Assembly (NCBI RefSeq): GCF_964656455.1 | Contig: NC_135713.1 | Span: 187,792,187-187,856,186 of the forward strand | Source: Halichoerus grypus | Taxonomy: Eukaryota > Chordata > Mammalia > Carnivora > Phocidae | DNA: 64,000 nucleotides | Direction of reading: 5' to 3' | Shown: positions 35,633-46,600 of the stretch, in pieces | How the letters are laid out: each line of letters begins with the position of its first letter | Position numbering within the stretch: position 1 is the stretch's first letter | Made by a program: the position numbers and the translations under genes | The notes under the pieces: generated by a model | Database searches by the model: none | Seen by the model: only the letters and a program-made list of their open reading frames with translations | Told to the model about the DNA's origin: nothing

Positions 35633-35889
35633 CTATTGTGGCTGTTAATTTTTGAACTTCTTCAATTTATTAGATTTATTGGGAAGCATTAAACAGTTCT
35701 GTAGATATTGAAAGATTAGAAATAGAAATCCATTTTCACAAAATAGAGAAATACACCATTTTCTCTTTTGTGTATGAGCACAACGTATGTTTTTCATCCC
35801 TCTTTGTTCTGTGTTCTCCCTTACACATACGGTTAAGTGGCAACTTTAAAAACCAAATCCTAGGATAGGATACTTGGTGCCTGGTGTCT

Positions 35890-36700
35890 AAATGAATAAA
35901 ACCTCATAGTTGAAAAGACCTTAGAGGCCATCTAGTCTGACCCCTAATACATGATTTCCCCTTGACAACATTCCAGACAAATGAAGTCCAGCTTCTGCTT
36001 CAACGCTTCATTTTTTTCTATGCATTTTTCCCTAAATGTTAGAAAATCCTTCCTCACTGATAAAATCTAACTTCTTGTAACTCCAACCCATTGGTTCTTG
36101 GTTTGCCTTCCAGGGTGATGAAAAAAGATCAATTTTTCCTGTTTCTCATTGTCTCTTGAATAGTTAGATTGCTGTGGCTATCTCAAATCTCTTCATGGTA
36201 AACATTCAGAGAGCTTACACTTGTTCCTCAAAAGCGAGGATTTTGAGTTTTTCAGTTCCTTCTGAGTGAACAAGTTGCTCATGTTCATTTAAAAATTGAA
36301 CCCAGACCAAACAGCTGAAAGGTAAAGTGGCAGATTATCACTTTCCTTATTTAGACACTTAACTTGGCAGCTTCATTTGCATCAATTTACCTTCTGATAG
36401 AAAAGATCCTCCAGATCTTTCTAACACTTATTAAATCATACATCCTCCATTTTGAACTCAGGCAGCTGGGTTTTGAAGTTGTCAAATTTGGCCACTTGTT
36501 TAACCAGTGGAGATCTTTCTGGATCCTGAATCTATCTATGAAGGCATTCAGAATGCCTTCTAGTTTCATATTGTCTATAAATTTGGTCAACATCAGATCT
36601 TTAGCCATATAACTTGTAAGAATACTAGACAGGACAGAATCCTGTGCAATCCTGTCCTGTGCCATGCAATAGTGACCTTTCTCTGATATATATTATTAAT
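35890..36700 (-). repeat. L3/CR1-type LINE remnant, antisense
   Basis: On the minus strand it reads 'agattcaggatccagaaagatct' and, at the other end, 'actagatggcctctaaggtc', both typical of the 3' half of CR1/L3 elements. Heavily decayed, and occupies the MSL1-CASC3 intergenic gap. Confidence 0.5.
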
Positions 36701-37149
36701 GTGCACTCCTGTAGGTACACTAATAACTTAGCTTATGCATTTTGAATGTACATCTTATGGTCCAAAGAAAATATACCTTTTCTTTCTTTTTTTTTTTTTA
36801 TTGCTGACAATTAAGGCTTTTGACAAAGTCTTGCCAAAATCAAAGCATTCCCCTCATCTACCTGTCTGGTAACCCTTAAAAAGGGAATCATGTCAGGATA
36901 TTGAACCAACGCTGGTTCCTATGATCATCTTTTTTTTAAAATCGGTTCCAAAATCTTGGTTAAGTCTAGCATCATACCAGCCTGCACTCTGGGAGAAGTG
37001 ATAGCTGGAGTGGGAAGATACAAGAAGGAAGAGGACATGAGAAAACAGAAAAAACATGGTAGTGCTGCAACACTAAGTCCTCGAGCTTCACTGCAGACAA
37101 CTTTCTCCTTCATCTTTAGTTTCAAATGGGCTGCTGTGGCAAATCTGAT

Positions 37150-37623
37150 GCAGCACAACAGCTTTGGAGGTTTACCTTGACTCGTGATTTTACCAAGCAA
37201 ACGAACGCAGTAAAATGATCGGCTTCAAACGTAGGTAGAAACGAGAAACGGAAATAGAAAACTATGAAACAGCCCCAGTGCCGCAGTGAAGCTGTGACAG
37301 GTGGGCGCCTTCCACTCGGAAGGCCCAAGATGGCTGGGCGAGGAACCGGAGGCGGCTGACGGAGCTCAGCTCCCCTCGCCGGGGGCCCACCCCAGGGAAG
37401 ACAGGGGTCGCGGCACGCCCCCCGTACGTCACCGGTTACGTAATCCCGCTCGCCGGCAAACGTGCCGCAGGGCGGCCACCCCGCCCCTAGCCCCTCCCCC
37501 TGAAAAGCGCGGCGGCCAGTGTCGCACGTGAAGCATGCTGGGACTAGCTCTCGAGCCTCCCGGCAGCCCCTGCGACGGGCGCGGTACGTAAGGAGCTGGC
37601 CGTCGGCGGCCGTTCTCCGTAAG
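37150..37623 (+). promoter_or_regulatory. CASC3: CASC3 promoter and 5' UTR
   Basis: CpG-rich, TATA-less. Contains a perfect PAR-bZIP/NFIL3 D-box TTACGTAA (37436-37443), a CACGTG E-box (37525-37530), a CRE half-site TACGTCA just 5' of the D-box, a YY1-like CAAGATGGC (37326-37334) and a ZNF143-like GCATGCTGGGA (37533 onward). A second YY1 motif AAGATGGCGG overlaps the start codon. Confidence 0.75.
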
Positions 37624-40600
37624 ATGGCGGATCGGCGGCGGCAGCGCGCTTCGCAGGACACGGAGGACGAGGAGTCTGGTGCTTCGGGCTCAGACAGCGG
37701 CGGCTCCCCGGCGCGGGGCGGCGGGAGCTGCAGCGGTAGCGCTGGAGGCGGTGGCAGTGGCTCTCTGCCTTCCCAGCGCGGAGGCCGAGCTGGGGCCCTT
37801 CATCTGCGGCGGGTGGAGAGCGGGGGGGCTAAGAGCGCCGAGGAGTCGGAATGTGTGAGTGCGCGCGGGTGGGGCGGGCCCGGGGGCGGGGTGTAGGTGG
37901 TGAGGGGAGGCTGGGAGTTGATGGTAGCTGCTGGGGCTTACTGTGTTAGAGAAGAGAGCTATCACAGTGCAGTGTGCATCCGGAGCCCCAAGGGAGGAGG
38001 AGGTGTTAGGGGTTTCTGGGAGAAGGGCAGAGGCGCTGCACGTGAAAAGCGGATGTTTATTCAGAAATTGGGGCTGGAAGTGAAGAGACCGGACCTCCTT
38101 TGGTCGCTACTTGTTAAAGATGTATCTTTCCTCATCTCCCTGTTCACCCAGTTCGTGTTGAGTCTTCAGCTCCCCGCCCTTTGGAAATCACGGAACTAAC
38201 CTATGTCCTCTTTCCTTCAGGAGAGTGAAGATGGCATCGAGGGCGATGGTGAGTAGCATCATGACAAGTTTTTTGACTGTACAGTCAGATCACCTATTTC
38301 CACCAATTGACATCCTCTCAGACTGTTAAGGATTTGGGAGAGGGTGCCGGAAAGTGGCTCTTTGTAGCAGAGTGCCTACAAGCTTACGTTTTAGCAGTAT
38401 GATCTTGGGCAAATCACTCTTCGACCGTGTTTCCCATTTGTAAATGTGGACCATAATTTTATCTCTCTGATAGGTTGATGTCAGAATTGAATGAGAGTCT
38501 TAGTTTGACTTAAAAAACAATCAGGAAATATATTTATAATAATTTATGTTGATTTTTTTCTTTACATATTTCTGTTTTCTTTCAGCTGTTCTGTCGGATT
38601 ATGAAAGTGCAGAAGACTCTGAAGTGAGTGTGATAGGTTCTTTTTTTTTCTATGGCTACAGGTTGGAAATTTTTAAATATATTTTAAAAACATGGACACA
38701 CACCTGTGGTTCAAAAGTACCGTGACCTACTTGTTATTTCTCTTGTGCATTCTTCATTTATGCTTTTCAGAAACTGTTATAAAAGGTCTTGTTTACTTAG
38801 AGTGAGGGAAGTTTGGTGCATGCCTTTTCAGGTTTCATATGTTAACACGGTTAGTAGTTGGCTTTTCACCCTGTCCGAAGAAAATAAGGTTCTAAATAGG
38901 AGAATGAGAACATCCTGAAGCCCTTCACAGGATGACAGTTCCTTTCATGCTGCCTAGGGAATGAAACCAGCTAGTTGGATATTTTTTTCAAGTGTATCTG
39001 AAAACCTTAAAAGGGCAGGATTCTGAGTGGTTTGTATCAGAAACATCCCTCAGTTTATAGGGAACTTTCTCCCTCTGAAATTCAGGAGAAAATTTCCATA
39101 AGCCAAACTTTTGTGGCCTTACTTGTTTTGGTTGGATGAACTACTAGAGATGCTATATGAATGGCTGTTTTATTTCCTGGGGTTGTTGAATATTAAGTCC
39201 TGAGTTCTGGAATTTGGGTCATGGGGTTATGGACAGGAGGAATTAGATTATGGATCAAAGGTTCATTCTATAAATTTTATAGAACTGTTGCTACATATTA
39301 GATTTCTATTAAGTCCTAGAGATGCAACAGTGAACACTATACTAAAATTTCTGTCTTAGGAATGAGTTAGGAGGTCAGATAAACATGCAGACAGTCATAG
39401 GACATGGTGACAACTGCCAGGGATAGGGTTAAGTAGGGTATTAATGGCTGAGTACTGAATCCATCTTAGGCAATCAGGAAAGAATAAGTTGCAGTTAGTC
39501 AGGCCATGTTTTCGGCAGAGGGAACAACTACTGTGAAAGTCCAGACACAGGAGAGAAGACTGATTATTTGGAAACTTGAAAGTAGTTTGGTGTGGCTGGA
39601 ACATTGTTGGGACAGGATGGATACCAGAAATAAAGGCAAATCAGTGAACAGGGGCCAGATATGAAGGGGTTTACTTGTTCCTTGTCTTCATTATGTACTT
39701 GCTGTGTGCAGGAGTTGTACTAGGCACTGGAATAAAAGACAGACATGGTTCTGCCCTCCTGGAATTTACATTTTGGGGGGAAACGGACAAGTAATTACGG
39801 TAATGTTTGGTAAGTGTCACACTATCAGAAGCATAGGGTGTTTCGGGAGCACATGGCAGGGGCAGCCAACTAACTGTTTGGAAATGCTTAGGGGATGAGA
39901 TGTTAAAATAGAGACTTGAAGGGTGAGTGGGAGTGAGCCAGGCAGAGTATTCTAAGCAGAGGAAACACTGGGAAGAAGGTCTTGAAGGGATGGACTGTAT
40001 GACAAGTTGGAGGATGTGAAAAGTTTAGTGTGACTGGTGCTAAGTGATGAGTCTGAGTCCAAATCTTAAAATACCTTGTGAACCCTATTAAAATGTATTT
40101 GGATTTTATTCTAAGGAAGTGAGAAAGCATAACAGGGTTTTAAACAAGTGTGTGATAGGGATTAGACTTAAATTTTAAAGATTTGTCAGACCCAAAGAAC
40201 ACCTGCATCAGAAAATCCAATTGGCCAGTTCTGTTGAAATAAGATCTTGCAGAGGGAGGGAAGACTCAGACATTTATATGTTAACAAGATCCCAGATTGA
40301 TGTTTATGCACAGTAAAATTTGAGAATTATTACTTTATAACAGTTATTTTGTCTACAATGATAGTTGATCTGAGGGGAGCAAGATTGGAGGCAGGAAAGC
40401 TAGTTAAAGCTATTACGGAAGTCTAGGCAAGCATTAAGTGTGGCCTGGAGTGGAGTAGTAGCAGTGAAAGTAGAAGTGGACAGAATTGAAAGTTATTTAG
40501 GTTATGGAATTCACAGAATGTGGTGATTAATGAGATGCCTTATTTTCTCTGAAGTCAGTGATGAAGTTATCTACAAAAAGTAAAAGGGAGATGAGAAGTT

Positions 40601-43600
40601 TGGGGGTGAGGAATGTTTGCAGTAGTCACTAGAGAATGGAAACCCTGGAAAGATTGTCAGGCAGTATGGAGTGTTCAGTGAGGTTTGGTGATTGTGAATG
40701 TATAGCATCTTACCATTCTGTATGTAAATGAGTTTGGATGTTATCCTAATAACGAAAGAAGGCTACTGAAGCCTTAAGTATGGAAGATGAAACAAGACTT
40801 GGGACAGGGAGAGCTGTTAAGAGGTTGTTAGGATAAGCCAAGGAACATGATGGTGCCCTAAAGAAGAGACAGGGCAGTGGGACTCAGATTTGAGAGATGT
40901 TTAGGTGGTACTACCAGAACTTCTTGATTGAATCTGGAGTGTGAATTAAGGAGTCAAAAGGATGCCCAAGTTGATGAATGATGTTATTCACTAAGAACGG
41001 GACACAGGAGATTTCAGGAAGGACACCGGTGGGTTAAGTTTTGGATGTTTTGAAATTGAGGGACCTGTGGGACTTTGAAATGGCAATATATAGTATATAT
41101 TGTCTGAAAATTAAGAAGGAGGTCTAGTTCTACTCTGTCCAATACAGTAATCATCAGCTAGATGTGGCTATTTAATTAAACTTAAAACTTCAGTTCTTCA
41201 TTTGCAAAGCCACACTTTAAGTACTCGATAGCCGTGTGCGGCTAGTGGCTGCTGTATGGGACAGCAATGGTCCAGATTAGAGAAGAAGGCCTGGTGTCCT
41301 GACTTTCATAGTAATGCATTACTTGCTTGCAGTTTTCTGGGTTACTAACTATATACCTATACACTACAGTTTAGTCTTGCATGTTAAAATTTGATCTGTC
41401 TCGTAGTCTGCAGGTTAGTTTTTCATCCCTTTCTTTTCCATACAGTTTATCTGTTGAAAAGATTTTGATGATTGCTCGCTCACTCATGGTACAACTCAAC
41501 ATGCTCCCTCTGTCCTTTGTATTTCCTGCAAATAATTGGTATTTCCAGATCCATGGAAAGACAACATGAACCAAAGATTTTATCTTGAACAAAACTGACT
41601 GATAATCACTTAGTTTCTTTCCCTTTTGGTCACTTGGCTGTTTTTGTCTAGATATTCCCAGTATATATTTTTTTAGGTCCTGGGGAGGAAACTGCTGTTC
41701 TCTTCTTCATTTTGTTTTCCTTATGAAATAGGAGGAAAGACACTGAGTAGGGAGGTTAGTGGAGGGAGGATCAGGGGAGGAATTGTCAGACTAAAGGAGG
41801 TTTAAGCAGTTGAGGTTGGAGGTGGCACCGATGTGTGAAGTTGTGTGTTTTTTTTTTTTTTTAAACCCCTTCATTGATGATTAATAGTTTGGTTGTAGAC
41901 CTAGAAAAAGCAGACATTTGAGTTGATCTAGTCCTGGGCACAGGGGAGTGGCAAGGGACTTGGTGATTGGAATCTAGGAGTGATTGAAATAATGGGCCAT
42001 GGAGACTAGAGAGAGAGGAAAGTGTGGAAAAAGACTGATAGGGAGAAGGTGGAAGGGTCAAAGGAGTGGATATCTTTAAGTTGGAGATGAGAGGGTAAGC
42101 GAATAAGTAAGAATAGGAGTAAAAGGCTGGGGTTTTTTTGTTTTGATTTTTGTTTGTTTGTTTGTTTGTTTGTTTTTTTTTTTTTTAAAGATTTTATTTA
42201 TTTATTTGAGAAAGAGAGAATGAGAGAGAGCACATGAGAGGGGGGAAGGTCAGAGGGAGAAGCAGACTCCCTGCCGAGCAGGGAGCCCGATGCGGGACTC
42301 GATCCAGGGACTCCAGGATCATGACCTGAGCCAAAGGCAGTCGCCCAACCAACTGAGCCACCCAGGCGCCCTTGATTTTTGTTTGTTTTAAAGTAAACTC
42401 TAGGGACACCTGCGTGGCTCAGTTGGTTAAGCGTCTGCCTGTGGCTCAGGTCATGATCTCTGGGCTCCTGAGTCGGGCTCCCTGCTCAGTAGGGAGCCTC
42501 CTTCTCCCTCTCCCTCTGCTCCTCCCCCTACTTGTGCTCTCTCGCTCTCTCTTTGTCAAATAAATAAATGAAATCTTTGAAAAATAATAAAAACATAAAC
42601 TCTACTCTCCCAATGTGGGCCTCAGACTCAGTGACCCCAAGATCAGTTAAGAGTTGGATGCTCTACGGGCTGAGGCAGCCAGGTGCCCCTAGGTAGGTTT
42701 TTAATTAATTATTTATTTATTTATTTTAAAGATTTTATTTATTTATTTGACAGAGAGAGACACAGCGAGAGAGGGAACACAAGCAGGGGGAGTGGGAGAG
42801 GGAGAAGCAGGCTTCCTGCAGAGCAGGGAGCCCGATGCGGGGCTCGATCCCAGGACCCTGGGATCATGACCTGAGCCGAAGGCAGACGCTTATCGACTGA
42901 GCCACCCAGGCGTCCCTAGGTAGGTTTTCTAAAAACAGCTTTATTGAGGGGGTGCCTGGGTGGCTCAGTCGATAAGCGTCTGCCTTCGGCTCAGGTCATG
43001 GTCCCGGGGTCCTGGGATCGAGCCCAGCATCGGGCTCCCTGCTCAACGGGGAGCCTGCTTCTCCCTCTCTCACTCCCCCTGCTTGTGCTCTCTCTCTCGC
43101 TGTGTCTCTCTCTGTCAAATAAATAAAAACAAAATCTTAAAAAAAAAAAACAGCTTTATTGAGATATGATTTACAAACCATACAATTTATTTAAAATGTA
43201 CAATTCTGTGGTTTTTTGTGTATACACAGATACATGCAACTATTAACCACGATTAGTTTCAGAACATTTTCATCACCTTGAAAAGAAACCTTGTACCCTT
43301 TAGCTGTTATTCCCCCTGCCCCCCAGTTCCTCCATTCTCATCCCCTGGTCCCTAAGCAATCACACATCTACTTTTTGTGTCTAGGAATTTTCCTATCCTG
43401 GCCTTTCATATGAATGGAATCATAATATATGGACTTTTGTGACTGGCTTCTTTCACTTAGCATTATATTTTCACAGTTTTCATCCCTGTTGTACCATGTA
43501 TCCGTACTTAATTCCTTTTTATGGCTGAGTAACATTCCATTGTATGGGTATACCACATTTTGTTTATTCATTCATTGATGGACATTTGGGTTTCTGTTTT

Positions 43601-46600
43601 TTGTATTATGAATAATGTTGCTGTAAACATTAGTGTACAACTTTTTGTGTGGATGTATATTTTCATTTCTCTTGGCTGTGTACCTAGGAATGGAGTTGCT
43701 AAGTCATATGGTAACTGTGTTTTTTTCTTTTTAATCTTTTTTTTCCCCCAAAGATTACTTTTTATTTAATTATTTGGGAGAGCGAGCGAGCAAGCATGAG
43801 CAGGGGGAGGGGCAGAGGGAGAGGGACAAGCAGACTCCCCACCAAGTGGGGAGCCTGAAGTGGGACCTGATCCCAGGATCACTACCTGAGCTGAAGTCGG
43901 ATGCCTAATCCACTGAGCTACCCAGGTGCCTCATGGTAACTGTGTTTAATCCTCTGAGGAACTGCCCAGCTGTTTTCCAAAGCAGCTGCACCATTTTACA
44001 TTCCCAACAGCAATATATGGAATTTCCTTATGTACTCGCCAGCATGTAGTTGTCTTGCCTTGAGTTTTTGATTCTAGCCATCCTAGTAGGTGTGAAATGG
44101 TGCCTCATTTTGAATTTGCATTTCCCTGACAGCTAATGATGTTGAACATTTCCTTGTGCTTATTGGCCATTTGTGTATCTTCCTTGGAAAAAATGCCTAT
44201 TCAGATACTTTGTCCATTTTTTAATTGGATTGTCTTTTTATTGAGTTGTAAGAATTCTTCATAAAATATTCAAGATACAAGTTCTTATCAGATATATGAT
44301 TTGCAAATCTTTTTTTTCCCCATTCTGTGGGTTTTCTTTTTACTTTCTTGATGGTGTTAGGTTTCAGTTTTGATAAAGTCCAATATATCTGGTTTTTCTT
44401 TTTGCTCCTGCTTTTGATATCCTATCTAAGAAGGCTTTGCTGAATCCGTGCCAAAACCAGAGTCTTGAAGATTAACTCCTATGTTTTCTTATAAGAGTTC
44501 TATAGTTTTCGGGTGCCTGGGTGGCTCAGTTGGTTAAGCAGTTAAGTGGCAGGGTCCTGGGATGGAGCCCCGCGTCGGCCTCCCTGCTCAGCAGGAAGCC
44601 TGCTTCTCCCTCTCCCCCTGCCTGCTGTTCCCCCTGCTTGTGCTCTCTCTCTGTCAGGTAAATAAATAAAATCTTTTAAAAAAAAGAGTTCTATAGTTTT
44701 AACTCTTAAATTTAGATTTTTGATCCATTTTGAGTTAAAAAATTTTTTTAAGAATATATTTATTTGAGGGGCGCCTGGGTGGCTCAGTCGTTAAGCATCT
44801 GCCTTCAGCTCAGGTCATGATCCCAGGGAAGCAGGCTTCCCTGCTCAGTGGGAAGCCTGCTTCTCCCTCTCCCTCTGCCCCTCATCCCTGCTTGTGTTCT
44901 CTCTTGCTCGCTCTGCTCTCTTTTAAATAAATAAATAAAATCTTAAAAAAAAAAAAGGCTATGGGTAAAGGCTTAATCCTTACAGTGTGGGTGTGGTCTC
45001 CCTCAAATTGAGAGTTTCACAACAGTATTGCCTCTCTGGGAATCCTCACCCAGAACACTTAGAGGCTGAAACACCTGGATGCTGAGCAGGGAAGAGGAGT
45101 TAATTGGCTTGTCTGGGCGGGTTGGGTAGACCTCACTCTGTTTGAAGAAAGGACAGAAACTTAAAGCTTGAGAGCTTCTTATTTCATCAGGAATCTCACA
45201 GTGGGACTCTTTGATCACATTCCTGATGTTAGCCTGGGGCTGGAGTTACGAGAGGTCAAGTGTCAGACCCAGTAGGAGAATAAGACCAGTGTGCACAATA
45301 TCTACCGGGTGGCACAGGGGTATTGGCACCCTGACCTGTTAACCCAACAATGGGAACTAACCCAACTTTCTTTGAACCCATTTCTTTGTCTTCAGGTGTC
45401 TGAACCTGCTGCCCTCCCCTAGCCTATAGCTCTGCCCCCGAGGTCCAAATCCTGAGAGAATTGTGAGATGAGAGTATTCTAAAGCCAGTTCCCTCAGCAT
45501 GAGCTTTAGTTACTCCTTTTCCCTGCCTAGAACTAGCCGCACCTCTATTACCTGACCCTTTCTGGTGGCCCCTATTCAGAAGATAGCCTAAGGACGGTCC
45601 TCTGTAGAATAGACCCAGCAGTTTGTCACAAGCAGGATTATCTAATCTTGATGTGGCCGAGAGGGAAGGCATAGTAGAGAGGCAAGAGAGCACGTGGGCT
45701 TGGTTTTCATTTCTAAATTATATAATTCTGGAGAGAGTTGTTGGCTAAGGGGATCTCATGCTACAGAAAATTGAGTATTTGTATCATAGATATAAAAGCT
45801 GTAAGCCACTATTTCCCAGTTTGAGGGTTGAGAAATCATAGTGTTGGGGCGCCTGGGTGGCTCAGTCGTTAAGCGTCTGCCTTTGGCTCAGGTCATGATC
45901 CCAGGGTCCTGGGATCGAGCCCCACATCGGGCTCTCTGCTCAGCGGGAAGCCTGCTTCTCCCTCTGCCACTCCCCCTGCTTATGTTCCCTCTCTCACTGT
46001 GTCTCTCTCTGTCAAATAAATAAAGAAAATCTTAAAAAAAAAAAAAAAGAAATCATAGTGTTATTACAAAGAGTTTGCAAGTTCGCTAGTTCAGCTCTTA
46101 TTATTTATGGACTAAATCTACATCTCCCACCTTTATGCAGTACTGTTTTTGAAAATATAAATTAATACAATGTAAATTTATTTTGAAGTATTACTGAACG
46201 TATAGTAGTTGTTGGTCATACATTTTTTCAGTCAGTGGATATTATACTGAGCTATTGTCTAATGGAGATCCATGAAAATTTTAGAGCCTAAAAGAGGTTC
46301 ACATAATCTGAAAGGTTGAGAATATGCTCTAAGCCATTTTGAGATGAGAGAATTCACAACTTGAGTTGGAGTGTAGTTTTTAGGGCCTGCATGTTTAAGA
46401 AACAATCCATGAAGATGGAGAGAAATTATCAACAAAGATTAGTCTTCTTCTGTATGCTAGGCAGTTTAAAGCCTCCCTTTCATATCTCCTGGGCTCCTTC
46501 CCTAGAGGCTACCACCGTTAACATTTCCTTGCATGTCTTCCTGGAAAACTTACATGGATCTATATAAATGTATGTATATATATTTTATTGTGTTTTTTTT

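Larger units (their letters stand above)
33166..35655 (+). other. MSL1: MSL1 3' UTR
   Basis: About 2.5 kb from stop codon TAG (33163-33165) to the likely cleavage site about 20 nt after the AATAAA at 35627-35632, which is followed by GT-rich sequence. An upstream AATAAA near 33858 could give a shorter form. Contains a long (GT)n tract. Confidence 0.8.
43140..44760 (-). mobile_element. LINE-1 (L1M-type) 3' fragment, antisense, with two SINE insertions
   Basis: 'cagctttattgagatatgattta', 'gaatggaatcataatatatgg', 'taacattccattgtatggg', 'caaagcagctgcaccatttta', 'ggtgtgaaatggtgcctca' and 'gatttttgatccattttgagtt' are successive landmarks of an L1M 3' region in antisense. Interrupted by SINEs at 43724-43932 and 44511-44684. 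No intact reading frame. Confidence 0.85.

Noticed and set aside
37519..37623. In-frame upstream ATG of CASC3 that would add 35 residues
   Set aside because: The downstream ATG matches the known N-terminus MADRRRQR. The extension falls in promoter/5' UTR sequence.
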